Shown: positions 1 to 11,632 of the stretch, piece after piece
Layout: the number at the start of each line of letters is the position of its first letter
Numbering within the stretch: position 1 is the stretch's first letter
Assembly (NCBI GenBank): GCA_001455915.2
Contig: LNDK02000051.1
Span: 2,693,000-2,756,999, forward strand
Origin: Samsoniella hepiali
Lineage: Eukaryota; Ascomycota; Sordariomycetes; Hypocreales; Cordycipitaceae
DNA length: 64,000 bases
Direction of reading: 5' to 3'
The notes under the pieces: generated by a model
The model's input: only the letters and a program-made list of their open reading frames with translations
The model's database searches: none
Told to the model about the DNA's origin: nothing
Translations under genes and position numbers: made by a program

Positions 1-1017
1 ATCCGCGTCCTCACGGCGTTCACGACGAGCGGGTACGCCCTGCAGAGGCTGCCCGTCGTCCCGGTCGTCGACGCGTTTGTCATTCGCCGCCAGACACGCC
101 GCCAGCTGCCTGGCACCACCCTCGTGGCCATGGCCAGGAGTCTCCCGAACATTACGTCCATGTTATTCGAGCCCTGGGGAACAACGATTGACTTCCCAAC
201 CCCGAACACTGATCCCGGCGATGCAGGTAAACCCCCCACCTCCACCTCAGCCTAGACATTGTCGCTATGCTTTCATGAGTTCTCTCCCCTTGCTAATCAT
301 CTGCTGTGGACAGAATACAGCAGCATTATTCGCCAGTGTCTTTCCCCTGCCTTGAAAGACCTCATTCTTTTTGAAGACTTCAACGAAGACTTTTGCCGTG
401 TTTACACGGAAGATCCGTTTGCCGTCCGCTGGCGCTACCCTCGCGAGCTGTACAGGACGCCGTCCGTTTTAGTCGCCCACGTTCTCGCGAACCGATCTCG
501 CAGCCTGCAGACCCTGGCTGCCTCGTATCTAATCGACGCGCGTGACTTCTTCACGTCCCCTATTGATGCCACGTCGACGTGGCCTACGCTCACGTCCCTG
601 CACCTGACCTCGCGACAGCTGGTGCCCGGGACGGCCGGTGCCGAGATCAACGACCTCTTGGCCATCGCAGGGCAGGTGGCGCTGCGCATGCCGGTGCTCC
701 ACACCATGGTTATCTGGTACGGCGCCCAGCACGTGGCCGGCGAGTTTCGGTTTGAAGTGTCGGCGGCCGCGCGTCGGGCCTCTGTGCGCTGGCGCGGCAC
801 CTTTTTCCATCGCCTCGGAGAGGAGGCGCTGGCCGCGTGGCAGAAGGTCGCCGAGATGCGCACCGACTGCTCGCTGATCGTCCGGCAGAGTCAAAAGCTC
901 GACCAGGTGTATTCGCACGGCGCGGCCATCCGCGCGCTGGGACTCGGAGGGCACGTCATTCATCCGGTGTCTCTGGAGCAAGTGTGCGGCGAGACGAGTC
1001 GTTATTGGTTCAAGTAG
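1..1017 (+). CDS. F-box family protein, DUF6546-like C-terminal region (5' truncated by window)
   Basis: The window opens inside this gene. Exon 1 runs in frame from base 1 to 226 and splices at GTAAAC (227) to an acceptor ending at 313. Exon 2 is 314-1017 and ends in TAG. The join restores a GDAEYSSIIRQ reading. The C-terminal part has a pattern I associate with the fungal DUF6546 region found behind F-box domains: a CLSPALKDLILFEDFNED stretch, a leucine-rich middle part, a MPVLHTMVIWYG motif, and an ending with SHGAAIRALGLGG and a P-x-S-L-E-Q segment. Known members are orphan fungal proteins, presumed substrate adaptors of SCF ubiquitin ligases. The F-box itself would lie left of the window and is not seen. 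The function is inferred from the family only, and the true length is unknown. Confidence 0.75.
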
Positions 1018-1579
1018 AAAGAATACTTGGAATGCCCTTCGCACGGTTGGACCTGGATGATTCTTTCGGAACATGTAAGCGCCAATGCACAGCTGACATG
1101 AACGACCTGATCTGGGCGCAGACCAAGCGAAGGAGCTTTTTTTGGTCACATTGCTTTTCTTGTTATAGCTGCTGAGATTTAATACTGCAATTATTCTCGT
1201 TGTTACTGTTGTTCTCGTTGTTACTGTTGTTCTCGTTGTCACTGTTGTTCTCGTTGTCACTGTTGCTCTCGTTGTCACTGTTGTTCTCGTTGTCACTGTT
1301 GTTCTCGTTGTCATTGTGTTTTTATTGCTTTGCATCTTTGGTATAGATACACTTCTTACCGGCATACAACATCGACCAGCATACAACGGCAGCATTCAAC
1401 GTCAGCCAGCATCCAGCATCACCACACCAGCAGGCGAAACACACAGGACCATCACCAAAGAAAACAATTACAATTGAGTCTTTTACTATCTGTTTTCATT
1501 CATATAGCCCGATACCCCCTCTAACCACATTACGAAAGCACCACAACAAAAAGCTAAAATACACTGCCAGCAATACGTG
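1018..1579. other. Intergenic region with minisatellite
   Basis: Convergent 3' ends of the DUF6546 gene and the hydrolase-CorA gene. It holds an 18-bp tandem repeat (separate entry) and, at about 1370-1430, a looser CAGCAT/CAACA-rich stretch. Open frames across it are products of the repeat period being divisible by three. I see no gene. Confidence 0.7.
1194..1319. repeat. 18-bp minisatellite, seven units
   Basis: Seven consecutive 18-bp units of the type TTCTCGTTGTCACTGTTG, with a few T/C changes (GTTAC in the first two units, CTCTCG in unit 5, CATTGTG in the last). It lies in the 3' intergenic space between two convergent genes. Confidence 0.9.
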
Positions 1580-4500
1580 CTACTTGGCCTTGTTCTCCTT
1601 CTTCGTCCTCACCGACCAGCCCTTGCGCACTCCTCTCTTATTCACCTCCGGAATTCTATACGCCCTATCACGCTCCAGCCGATGTCTCTGCCAAAAATCG
1701 CTCGCTTCCTGGCGTAACCCGCCACTGCCCCCGCTCACCCGGCTCCCATCGCCCTCTCCGCCTCCATCCCCGTCCATGGCGTCGTTCCGCGGCCACGGCA
1801 CGTAGCCCGCCAGCGTGTGCAGCATCCGCCGGGCAGGATCCCAGACAAAGACGTAAAAGTACTCTTGCAGACGCCGGACGCCCCGGAGGAGATAATTGAA
1901 CAGCCGGCGCACCGTGGTGCTCCAGGCCACGACCAGCGACGCGACGATTATAAAGACGCTCGACGGCAGCGCAATCACGCCAATCGTCTTGAGGGAGAGG
2001 TTGTTGTCACCGCCCCATTCTTGCGTATTCATGCCAAAGAGGCCGGTGAAAAAGGTCAGCGGCAGGAAGATGACGGTAAAGACGGTAAAAATCATGACGC
2101 TGCGGTTCTGCGCGCCCGCGACGTCGGCGTGCAGCCGGCTCAGCCGCACCTCGTCCACCTGCGCCTGGCGCTGCACCATCTGCAGCAGTTTGTCGTAGTC
2201 GTCGCGCGTGTCGCGCACCCGGCGGATCATCTCTTCGGCCTGCTGCATGTACTCGGTCACCTTTTTGAGCGCCTCGGCGAGGAAGAGACGGCCGTGCACC
2301 GTGTGCTCGCGCAGCTCGGCCCGGGCGTAAATGGCATGCATCGAGGCAATGACCTTGCTCTGCCGCTCAAACAGATGCAGTAGCGTAACAAGCTCGTCTT
2401 CAATGTCGCGCAGCTCGAGCAGCGCAGAGGTGTTGTCGCGGTTCTCGCGTTCCGCCCGACGGCCTTCCTCCTTGTGGCGGGCGCGGATGAAGCGCAAGCG
2501 GTTCTCGACGGGTTCAAAATCAAAGGTCTTGTCGCGGACGCCCTCTGTGCGAAATTCTTTCAGGGAGCTTGTGAGTTTCTCAGTCTATCCAGCTGTTAGT
2601 AAAATAGACAACGATATGTTGTGGACCTTTTTCTTACCAAGACGCTGATGGCTTCTTCGAAAATGCGAAAGACTTCGAGATCTGGATGGGATGCCCGATC
2701 CAAGAGAACAGTCACAGCATGAAGCACAGACAATGCGGCCAGATCCAGTGCATTCTCGCACTGACGGGTCAAGTCCACATTGACTTCGTTGAAGATGCTG
2801 TCTCGTAGATCGGCTTGTTGGAACAACGGGCCTTCGATAGGGTCGCCCTCTCGTTTAGGGAAAAAGGTGACCACGGTTTCTGCGACAGTTAGTGTCATAC
2901 AACATACGCCGCCATTACACTTCTACTTACCTGTGTTGATAATCCACAGCCAAAGCTGATCGACCATCAGCACATTGCCATTCAGGACATCCTCTTCTCC
3001 GACCTGGTCTTCATTCTGCCCTCGCAGACGCGTCAGTCTCTCCTTCCACCCGCCGTTTCCCCCTTCGTTGCCGCTTCGGTTCGACCCGTCCCGCGTGCTC
3101 GACCCTTGCGAGTGCAGCGGCTGCCGATGCCCGTGCAGGCCGAACCGCTCCTTGGTCAGCTTGTACAGCATCTGGTCGTCGTCGCGCGACCGCGTGTCGC
3201 GCAGCGACGGGTACCCAAACTGGTCCAGCGTGCGGCGGCAGTTGACGGGCGGGTCGTTGCCCAGGTACGCCCAGATGACCTGCATCTCGAGCGAGTCCAT
3301 CTTGGCGACGTTTCTCGGGACCGGGCGCGAGCGGCCCTGGTTCAGGCGCTGCAGGATCAGGTTGCGGCGTCGGAGGAGACGCTTGTAGGTATCAAAATGG
3401 AGATATGGAAAGAACAAGCAAGTGTACATGCCTTCCTCGTTTGCAAACGGGGACATGGTGGGACTGATGGCGGAAGTGCTCAGTGGTGATACTGGATAAT
3501 GATTAGTAGACATTCCACGACCTCCGAGTATGCACCTACAAGCTCTTGGCGCAGTAAAGTAGCAACCTGGCTTCGCAAAGTACGCATAATGCTGCGAGTG
3601 TCGTCCTCTCGTATGCTTGGTGGCCCAGAAATCCGGTCCATACAAGTGCGATAGATTCTTTCCAGAGCAGACTTGGAGAGTTTGTAAAATGCTCTATTCG
3701 CCGTGTTAGCCACCTATTCTTCAACCCTTCAGCTTCGTTTCCCCATACCTTAACCCATGCCGGGTTATTATACGGAAGATGAATCCACGTAAACCTTTTC
3801 GCCTGAGCCTCTGGCTTCAGAACAACGCCCGCTTCAGCACCACCTGCATGCCCATGCCCACCACCAGCAAAGACGGAGCGCGCACCAAAGATATTCTCCG
3901 GCAGCGCAGGCGACGCCTCCAATTCCTCTTCGTCGCCGCTTAGCATCTCGTCACCACCCCCCGTGCTCCGACTCCGGACCGAAAACGGCGGGAAATCGCG
4001 ATATTTGATCCGCGATGCGCCGCCGTCGCTGCCCAGGCTCGCCGACCGACTCAGCGACGACAGGCCGCCTGGCGTGGTCGCCCGGCGGCCCCGCAGCGGC
4101 GGCGAGAGCCGGTCAATGACGAGGTCCTGCTCAATCTGCGCGCGAAGCAGCGGCGAGGCGTGTTGGATGGCAGAAGCGGCATAGCGGGTTGGTGGTGATG
4201 GTGCACAAAATGGCGGTGATGCGATGGGGCCGACGGGCGCCGACTTGGGGGACGACGACGTCGGTGGTGGTGCGCTGGGAAGGCTGTTGAGAGCCCGGAT
4301 TACGGGCGACACAATGCCCACGGGATCGGTAATCGTGCTGTCGATGCCCAGGGCGTCTTTGATAGTCATGACCGGCGGCACCGATACAATGACTCTAGAC
4401 GGCGACGGGGAGTGCTCGACGCTGCGGTCCACCTGCGCCAGCGACGTGCGGCCTCGCGTCTTCAGAAACTGGCCCTGCCCCGGCGAGCCGTCGACCTCAT

Positions 4501-5881
4501 TCAGCCGCTCGCTCAGACACTCGTCGGGGCCTTTGTTGATAAACTCGCGCAGCGGGAGCCGGGTGGACCACGCGCGCGCCGCCGTCATGCTCGTGCCGCC
4601 GACAAAGTCGTCAAAGAAGCCGTGAATCTCGACATTGACTTTCTGCTCCAGGTTCGGCATGGACCAGCGCGCGGCGCTGCCTTGCTCGCCGTCGCTGTCG
4701 GCCAAGCTGGCGTCGGCGTGCTCGACCTGCTCGGCGACCTGCCGCAGGAACAGCCTCATTGTCGGCACATTGTGTCGGCCAAACGACGCCACGTTGGCAT
4801 GGTCACTCTGCAGCGGGAATATCCTCTCCTGGCGCATGCCTAGAATCGCCGATTTGATCGACGTCAACGGCGCCGTAAAGTACACATTCTCGCCGTCGGC
4901 GTTGCCATTGGTGCCCGTCGCCGTCCGCACCACGCCCGCACCAGCACCGCGCCCGGAGAGCCGCGAGTCAATCGTCTCGTAAAACGTCCATACGCGCATG
5001 TCGCTCGCAATCTCTTTAAAGTCCTCGTCAATGTGCGCCAGCAGATTGTTACCCACGCGCAGGTCCGCGGTCAGCGTCTCGGGCAGCGGCGCCGCCAGCT
5101 GCAGCAGGCGCTGTATGCTCGCCGCGAGCGAGCGCATCGCAAAGTAGCTCGACCCCTGGTGCGGCGTGCCGAAAAAGGCGACGCCGTAGCACTCGTCGAG
5201 GATGTCCCGGTACTTGGCCTCGCGGCCCGCGCGCACCAGTGCCATCTTGGCGACGAGGCCGCCGACGCTGTGGCCGAGGATGAGCAGGGGGCGGCGCGGT
5301 GCGCCCTCGCGCGTGCGCAGCTTGAGCAGGGCCTGCAGGAATTCTTCCGCCAGGCGGTTCAGCGTCATGCCCTCGACGAGCGGTGGGTGCGCGTAGAGCA
5401 GGATGCGCGCCTTGTCGGCCTCGCGGCGGAGGCCCTGGCGCACCCAGGACGTGGACGGGCGCTCGCCGTTGCTATTGCCGTTGACTTCGGCATCGCGCAT
5501 CGACGGCGCGCCAAAGTAGCGGCCGAGGAGTCCCTCGCGGTTCCATGTGCGTAGTCGGTCGCCGCCGGGGCAGGGAATCGTGACAACGTCGACCGTGGTG
5601 ATGTCGTAGGTGAGGTCGCCGGCCGGGTCGAGCAGAAACCGTTCGCCTTCGTCTGTCTTCCTTGGCAACGCAGCAACAAAATCTTCAAGCTTCTCAACTG
5701 CAATAGCTTCTGGCTTTTCGCAGCTGTCTTTCTCGTCCGAAACGGATTCTCGGGGCGGGAATTGCTGCTCCGGTAGACGGCTGGGTTCCCGCGCCAGGCG
5801 CTGCGGCGTCATGACATTGGCTGGGCTGGCAGGCAGTGGCTGCGCCGGGGCATTCTTGGGAGACGCACTGCTCTGCGGCAT
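1580..5881 (-). CDS. Alpha/beta hydrolase fused to CorA-like membrane domain
   Basis: Spliced model: complement of 3749-5881, 2931-3693, 2638-2879 and 1580-2584, giving about 1380 residues. Each intron has GT-AG ends and keeps the frame. The N-terminal third carries a serine-hydrolase core: a strand after residue 95, the nucleophile elbow GHSVGG (Ser about 205), and a downstream AFFGTPHQGSSY segment as in lipase/DUF676-like proteins. A low-complexity linker follows. The second half has the fungal CorA-like signature: FTWIHLPYNNPAWVK, GRHSQHYAYFAKPGCYF, FPYLHFDTYKR and RRTLDQFGYPSLRDT. A long helical region then leads to membrane segment 1 (about 1207-1229), the GMN selectivity motif (about 1230-1232) and membrane segment 2 (about 1246-1267). 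CorA proteins are Mg2+/divalent-cation channels, but fungal CorA-like C-termini on large cytosolic proteins have no assigned role. Both domains are read directly and the function is inferred. A further 5' exon is possible (open frame at 6000-6217). Confidence 0.8.
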
Positions 5882-6734
5882 TGCTGAGTTCCCTAGCAGC
5901 CGATCTGAGGCTATCTAGGTGTTGTCGTAGCTTGGTGCCTCGTCGTGTAAGTGGTTCGAATGGTGATCGTCTGTACAAGGACGAAGATAATTAGAAAAAA
6001 AGTAAAACTGCCAAACTAGGATATGCAAGAGACAGATCGCATACCCCGACATTTTAATGATCCCTGACGCCTTTTGGAGCTCATTACCGCCTCTTGCCCG
6101 ATAGTCAGCTGGCCAACCCGTCTCATGGCCTCGGTCGCCCCAGATAAAGCCAGTCACGGTCGCAGTTTGGCTAGATCGAACGCTACCCTGCAGGATGGCC
6201 GCCGAAGTCCGCCGCAAGGTGAAAATAGCTATTGAACGAATTAGATCAAGAAGACGTCATTTTGATCGTGTTTCAACTTTCCCGTGACGCATCTCCCATT
6301 TTCTATACATAAATAGTGCGCGGCGTGTTCAACAGGTTGCAGTGCCGGAGATGTCAACCCCCTGGCATGATATGGTTAGGGCCTTCGTGACTTGTCCACA
6401 TGGTTGCATCTGCTCGGCGCTACGCTGCTAGCTGCAGGCGCCACATCGGTAGTGGTGTGTAGCTGCCGAGACACACAAGAACCAAGCGACTAAATATTCT
6501 TTGTGTAAATTTAGTAATCTAGGTTATGTACACATATATGTCAGAATTAACAGCCTTCGAGTTCTTACTGTGTCACCACACCCAATTTTGTACCTTGTCC
6601 CAGGGCCCAAACATTCCGGCCAGATACTCTTGAGCAACTTAGACAACACGCGGTGAAAAAGAGATAAGAAGAACAAGACGAACGCTGAATAAAAGAGAAG
6701 CTTATGATGCATATGTCAAGAGTCAGTAGGGCGA
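5882..6734. other. Intergenic / 5' region of the hydrolase-CorA gene
   Basis: It contains an open minus-strand segment at about 5940-6217 that could be a 5' exon or leader of the hydrolase-CorA gene, with a possible GTATGC donor near 6045. The rest (6240-6730) is AT-richer and also holds the 3' flank of the zinc-finger/cupin gene. No other gene is supported. Confidence 0.4.
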
Positions 6735-9186
6735 TCAAGACAAGCGCGAGTAATTCTTCACCGTCGTGCAGTGAACGGTGGCATCAATGTACAGCCTGTT
6801 AGTCACCACGCACGTCTCACCCGGTCGGATGATGAATACGCTGTTTGGCCCCATGCCAAACTTGTTGGCCCCAAGCTTGATCTCAATTTTGCCCGATGCC
6901 ACAGAACAGGTCCGCAGCTGCGATTCATGCGCTTCCCACCTCGCCTTGTCGCCCGGCTTCACCGTAATCACGTTGAAGGCAACGTCTTGAGAGACGTCGA
7001 CCGGCTCACGCCCATTCAAATAGGCATTGGAGTACCCAATATCTGTCACGCAATGATTAGCACTGTTGAGCAAGACGAGGGGGGCTAGCTGTACATACTT
7101 TCTCCGTGTGTTGCGTCAATCATTCGACCAGGGGCAACCTCCCAGCTCTCCATCTGCAGCTGCGGCGGAGGAGCTTGCACCGAGTGGCGAGGCTGGGTCA
7201 GCGGCTCAAGTGAGACTGCCGGTTCCAGGTTCCTCGCTGCCGCTGCAGATCTCGATATGCGCTTAGAGACGGGAGGCTCTTCTCGTTCCGCCATCGGCGC
7301 CACTGATACCGATCGAGACCAGTCGTCAGATGCTGCTTGTGCCGCTATCTTGGCCCGTTCTCGGCCTACGCTATAGACACCCGTGGCTGATGACCGTTCT
7401 TCGTACTGCTGATGATCCGCAGATACATTTTGGGATGTGCTGTCAGCCGCAAGCCTCGAGTTTCTCGCCAGATCTTCTTCGGAAGGAGCAGATTGAGACA
7501 CGTGCGACACAGAGTTCAGCGATGGCATGTTGAAACGAGCTGCTTTTCCCGCTTTAATTGCAGAATCCACCGCTCTGGCCTGTCGCCGTTGCTCTGCCAC
7601 ATCGTTTGCCGTTCCGGGGTGAGAAAAGGCACCATCGTCATAATCCCCGTCATCCAGCCCATCAATACGCCTCTCATAACGGTAAAGAAAAGGTTCTTTT
7701 CTGGCCATCCAGGAGCACTGAGTGCCCCGCCCGTGGATCTCGGCGCTGTAGTAGCAACCCACGCAGCTCTCATCCGGGAAGTGAGTTTTCATGTGCGCGT
7801 TGGAGAGCCCAAACGGTACGGCAATGGAACGCAGCGACAGCCTGCTGCCGGTTTCATGTAGTCCCCCGTCGCAAGCGTGCAGGCCAAACACTTCTACTCC
7901 GGTAATGTACGCAACTGCGAGGGCAAACATCCTTTCGCCAAAGTCCGTGTTTCGGTGGAAGTCAATCCACGATGCAGGCAACTGGCGGCGCTTCGGTAGC
8001 TCACAGAGCGCTCGAATGTATGCAGTGCGTAGAAATTGGGTTTGGTCGAGATGCCGTGGAAGAAATCCACTGACATAGGTAAAGGGATCAGGAGACGTTC
8101 TAGCCACGTCTACCGCTGTAAATAGCTCCGGTGGCTTTTCGACAATTGCATCCTCCTCTTCACTACCATTCACGCTGACCCGAGAGACCACGATAGCCCG
8201 CAGTCTTTCTCCGATAATCTTGGGGTAGAAGCCAACCTTGGAAAATGTCCCGTCACAGTTGTCGTTGTATGCCGTGCCCTTGTGGCCCGACGAAAAATGT
8301 CCTCCCAGTGCTCTTGCACTCTCAAAAGACTTATTGCACTCTCTATCTGGACAGACGAAAGGGCAAGAGGAAGATCTATCCAGCCGATAGTTGGTTGGAA
8401 CGAGCGCGCCACTCATGGTTCCTATCCAGTCATTCTCAGCTGCACAAGTTTCTGTTAGTTATATAGTTATCCAAGTCCTCAAAGTGTATGCATACCGTGA
8501 TAGTAGTCGTATTGCCTTCCATCGGCACGGGTAGAGATGGCGTCATATGCGTTGAACACCAGCCAATCTCTTTTACTGGCCCGAGAATGCTTTATACCGT
8601 TCTGAGCATGTCGTGGCGCATAACTGTGGGATTGTCCTGCTTTGAAGGAAGACGAGGATGATTCAGATGATGTTCTGGATGTCATGAAGTCAGGGCGTTT
8701 TGCAGGCCGCGATGAGTCTTCTAGACTTGCAGCGCCGAGACTACGCTTTTCGCCTGCTGTAGGTCCCCCAGACGAGCCCTTTGCGGATACGACTGGTCTT
8801 TTATCAGAATACTGGTAAAAAGCAGAGTCTGTTTGATGCCCCGATGAGGCATTCGGCATCCCATTGAGGCGTGATGGCGGCTGCTCAGCTTCGGATGGCT
8901 GCTTACTGGGCTCGTCGTCCGATACTGTCGATGCACCAGATTCGGAGTAGCTGCTGGCACCACTCGATTGGTCGCCCGCCTGGTTTTTTTGCTCCCACTC
9001 GCGCTGCGCGGCCATGATGGTCGAGTTTAGCGACATGAGCTTGCTGCCGGCGCCACCTTGCGCCTGTGTCGGCTGCGCGTACGGGGGCAGCGGCACCTGG
9101 CTGGCCATCACACGAGCAGTCGGCGGCTTCGGCAGCGGGACGTGGCTCACAGCCCGCGTGGCGGCAGGTCTTGGTGTTGTCGACAT
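6735..9186 (-). CDS. C2H2 zinc finger protein with C-terminal CENP-C-like cupin domain
   Basis: Spliced model: complement of 8496-9186, 7099-8439 and 6735-7042, about 779 residues. ATG at 9186 (MSTTPRP). Intron 1 joins TACTATCACG to CTGAGAATGAC and intron 2 joins GGAGAAA to ATATTGGG; both keep the frame. The N-terminal 230 residues are Ser/Pro-rich and disordered. A C2H2 finger follows the first junction (FVCPDREC, then 12 residues, then HFSSGH, a C-x4-C variant). A compact alpha/beta region with several Cys/His residues (CVGCYYSAEIHG) comes next, then a charged linker. The last ~100 residues look like a cupin fold: FNVITVKPGD, a GKIEIKLG turn, FGMGPNSVFIIRPGE and NRLYIDATVHC. This resembles the homodimerising cupin at the C-terminus of CENP-C/Mif2, but no CENP-C motif is seen, so I call it only cupin-like. 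A nuclear, DNA-binding role is an inference. Confidence 0.65.
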
Positions 9187-9802
9187 GATGCCCTGATACC
9201 GATGAGTGGAGAAATACAGTGAAGATGCCGTCGCGGCGCTATCCAGGCATGTCGGAGATTGAGAGGTGCAGGGCTGGCTCGGCTGGGTCGACTGAGGGTT
9301 TCGCCGCCAGCTGCACCACGAAAAGAGCCAAAGGCACCGCACCGGCGTCCTCTCAGTGCCGATTTAGAAGATGAGCTGAGTAGATGCCTAGGTGGATGAG
9401 TATGTAAGCTTGGGTGTAATTAGATGCGCCGTGCGTTGTGTGCGACTTGTGCTGTTGAAAAAGAGCCGAGCGTGGCGCGTGCTGCTGATGCCCAGGATCA
9501 GGAGTGCCCCAGCACACTGGGGCGCCGCAGCAAAGTTCAGATCCACCAACAGGAACGCGACCTCACTACAGTACCGTGAATACAAACTATAAAATTGGAC
9601 AGTTAGTTATTCTGGAGAGATTATTTCTCAACCTGCAACTCTACTGATCAATTAGTCGAATTAGAGTCATCAAGAACTTCACATATCAAGAGACTGAAGT
9701 TTGCTTGAATATCGCCAGTGTTCATACAGTAACCGAGATCATATGGTAATATACAGATTGCTCCGCCCTATCCCAGGGCCATGCTAGTTTTTACAGATGC
9801 CC
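9187..9802. other. Intergenic, no gene seen
   Basis: 5' flank of the zinc-finger/cupin gene (to about 9400) and 3' flank of the bL27m gene, AT-rich at 9590-9790. Short open frames lack coding character. Confidence 0.6.
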
Positions 9803-10709
9803 CTATTTCTTAGCCTTGGCCTTGGCCTTCTTGGCCGCCTTCTTGCTCACGACCTTCTTGGCCGCCGCCTTGTACGCATCGTCGCCCTGCTGCAGCTCGG
9901 CGCGCTTCTCGTCCGCCTTGCGCTGGCCCGCAATCTCCCTCTCGCGGCGCCAGCGCCTGTTGCGGAGCCACTGCTTGCGGGTGCGGAACTTCTTCAGCTT
10001 CAGCCCCGTCGTCTGCACCAGCCGGCCGATGCGCCAGTTGTCCTCGCGGTAGCTGTAGTCATCGCGCAATTTGAGCAGGCGGTCCGGCTCGCCCGCCTGC
10101 ACGCGCGTCACCTCAAACGGGATGCCCGAGGCGGACAGCGCAGGCGCCGCGGGCACCTCGCGGATCGGGTGCGCCGTCATGTTGAGGCGGCGCTTGCGCT
10201 CGGCGTGCGCGGGATACGGCAGCGTGTCGTCCTTGTCAAAGACGACGCCAATGTATTTGCGGTCGGGGTGCCGGGCCGGGTCGCGGTAGTATTTAACGTA
10301 GCCGGTCGCTGTTGAGTGAATGGTGTGGTCGCGGCCCATGTTGCAGTTCTCGCCGGGCCACCAGAGCGTTCCGCGCTGCTTGTAGAGGATGTTGCCAGGG
10401 ATGACGAACTGGTCTGTCGAGGTGGGTTAGTTTCTCCGTCTGCATAAACCGTACGACGTTTGAAATGTCTCAATGGCATCAAATAATGATTCCAATAAAC
10501 GTACCTCCGGTCCTCTTGGCTCCTAGCTTCTTGGGGATGCCTCGTTTGCTCTTTTTCTTGTACGCTCCTTGCGCCTTGACGGAGGCATATCGTTGGCCCT
10601 GGACCACGGCATTATTAAATTGTGGCTGTAAAGTCAGGCCGGCGAGCCTTGATAGCGTAAACGACGCTATCAAAGACGGCCTTTGGACCGAGAGGAACCG
10701 CATTGCCAT
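9803..10709 (-). CDS. MRP7: Mitochondrial large-subunit ribosomal protein bL27m
   Basis: Spliced model: complement of 10505-10709 and 9803-10413, 271 residues. The intron starts GTACGT and splits a GAC codon (KRTGG-DQFVIPG). The sequence around the junction is the bacterial-type L27 core: KKLGAKRTGG, then GNILYKQRGTLWWPGENCNMGRDHTIHS and ATGYVKYY. The first ~40 residues are basic and hydroxylated with few acids, as expected for a mitochondrial targeting sequence (MAMRFLSVQRPSLIASF). A long C-terminal extension, lysine/alanine-rich at the very end, is usual in fungal members and absent from bacterial L27. The N-terminus of L27 reaches the peptidyl-transferase centre in bacteria. Divergent from LCL2, about 250 bp upstream. 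Confidence 0.95.
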
Positions 10710-10958
10710 TGCGTTGCGGACGGATGCTGTCGAGGAGACTTTTATGGGGGGCTTCTGCGGATTGAAGCTCGACTTGAATGGGCGATGCTCAAATTTGGTG
10801 TTGGGCTGGCTTAGTCATGCGGCACAGACTTATCGATACGCTATTTCGAAAGTGGCCAGCTGGTCCAGTGACGGCATGTGTTCTTTGCATTATAGCTACT
10901 GCTGAATTATTGACTTCTCAGGAGCCAAAAAATAGCACCGGTGTGCAATCAAATCAAA

Positions 10959-11394
10959 ATGCGTTTATTAACAGCGCTACTGTCGCTGTTTTCGTTGGCC
11001 AGCGCCCAGTTTGGCTTCTTTGACCAAATGTTTGGCCAGCAGGAGCAGCACCACGGCCACCAGCAGCAGCAGAACAACCCGAGTGACGCTTCACATTATC
11101 ACGCGCGCTACGAAGGCTGTAAGTTGTTATTTCCAGAGAATGTCTTGATCTCAATTCACTGGTATCTCGTCTGGGGAATGTGTCGCTAACTCGACGATAG
11201 CCGTCTGCGACAATTACCTGTGTCCCGATTCACTCGCCTGCGTCCACTTTCCACACCACTGCCCCTGTCTCTGGGACAAGCACGAAGATAAATTTGAAAT
11301 TGCCGAAGGAAAGCGCCTCTGTTTGTCAAGAGGCGGCTTCAAGGATGGTGAGGCGGCACGAAAGGTTGAGCTGGCACGCCAGGGTTTGTTGTGA
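10959..11394 (+). CDS. LCL2: Long chronological lifespan protein 2 (LCL2)
   Basis: Spliced model: 10959-11118 and 11201-11394, 117 residues. The ATG at 10959 gives a clear signal peptide (MRLLTALLSLFSLASAQ); an in-frame ATG 18 nt upstream is less likely because it would put polar residues in front. After a Gln/His-rich segment, the intron (GTAAGT to GATAG) lies between RYEG and SVCDNYLC. The conserved core is CDNYLCPDSLACVHFPHHCPC, then EDKFEIAEGKRLCLSRGG and a final KVELARQGLL. This matches the fungal LCL2 family, whose yeast member is linked to ER-associated degradation and chronological lifespan. Six cysteines probably form disulfides in the ER lumen. Confidence 0.95.
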
Positions 11395-11632
11395 AGAGAT
11401 TTGGCGAATTAATACTATGTACATATCATTGGAGGCGCAAGCATAATAGACGGTTATAGAAGAAAAAGGTTATTGAGGGCATACCGCCAATTTCATGTGT
11501 GGCAGGTCACGATATGAAAGGTACCAAGTGGACTATCTGTCGTATCAATAACACAGCAAAAAAGAAACAAGCCCCCTAGCCAAGCAAACGCCGAGATGCA
11601 TATTGAACGCAAAGGAAGCACATGGTCAACGG

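Noticed and set aside
529..1395. 288-codon minus-strand frame with Thr/Val/Arg repeats
   Set aside because: It is the 18-bp minisatellite read in an open frame plus the antisense of the DUF6546 gene.
3480..3713. Alternative exon frame in the hydrolase-CorA gene (AFYKLSKSALERIYR)
   Set aside because: The neighbouring frame continues into the CorA-family signature GRHSQHYAYFAKPGCYF and keeps phase with the upstream exon, so it is the real one.
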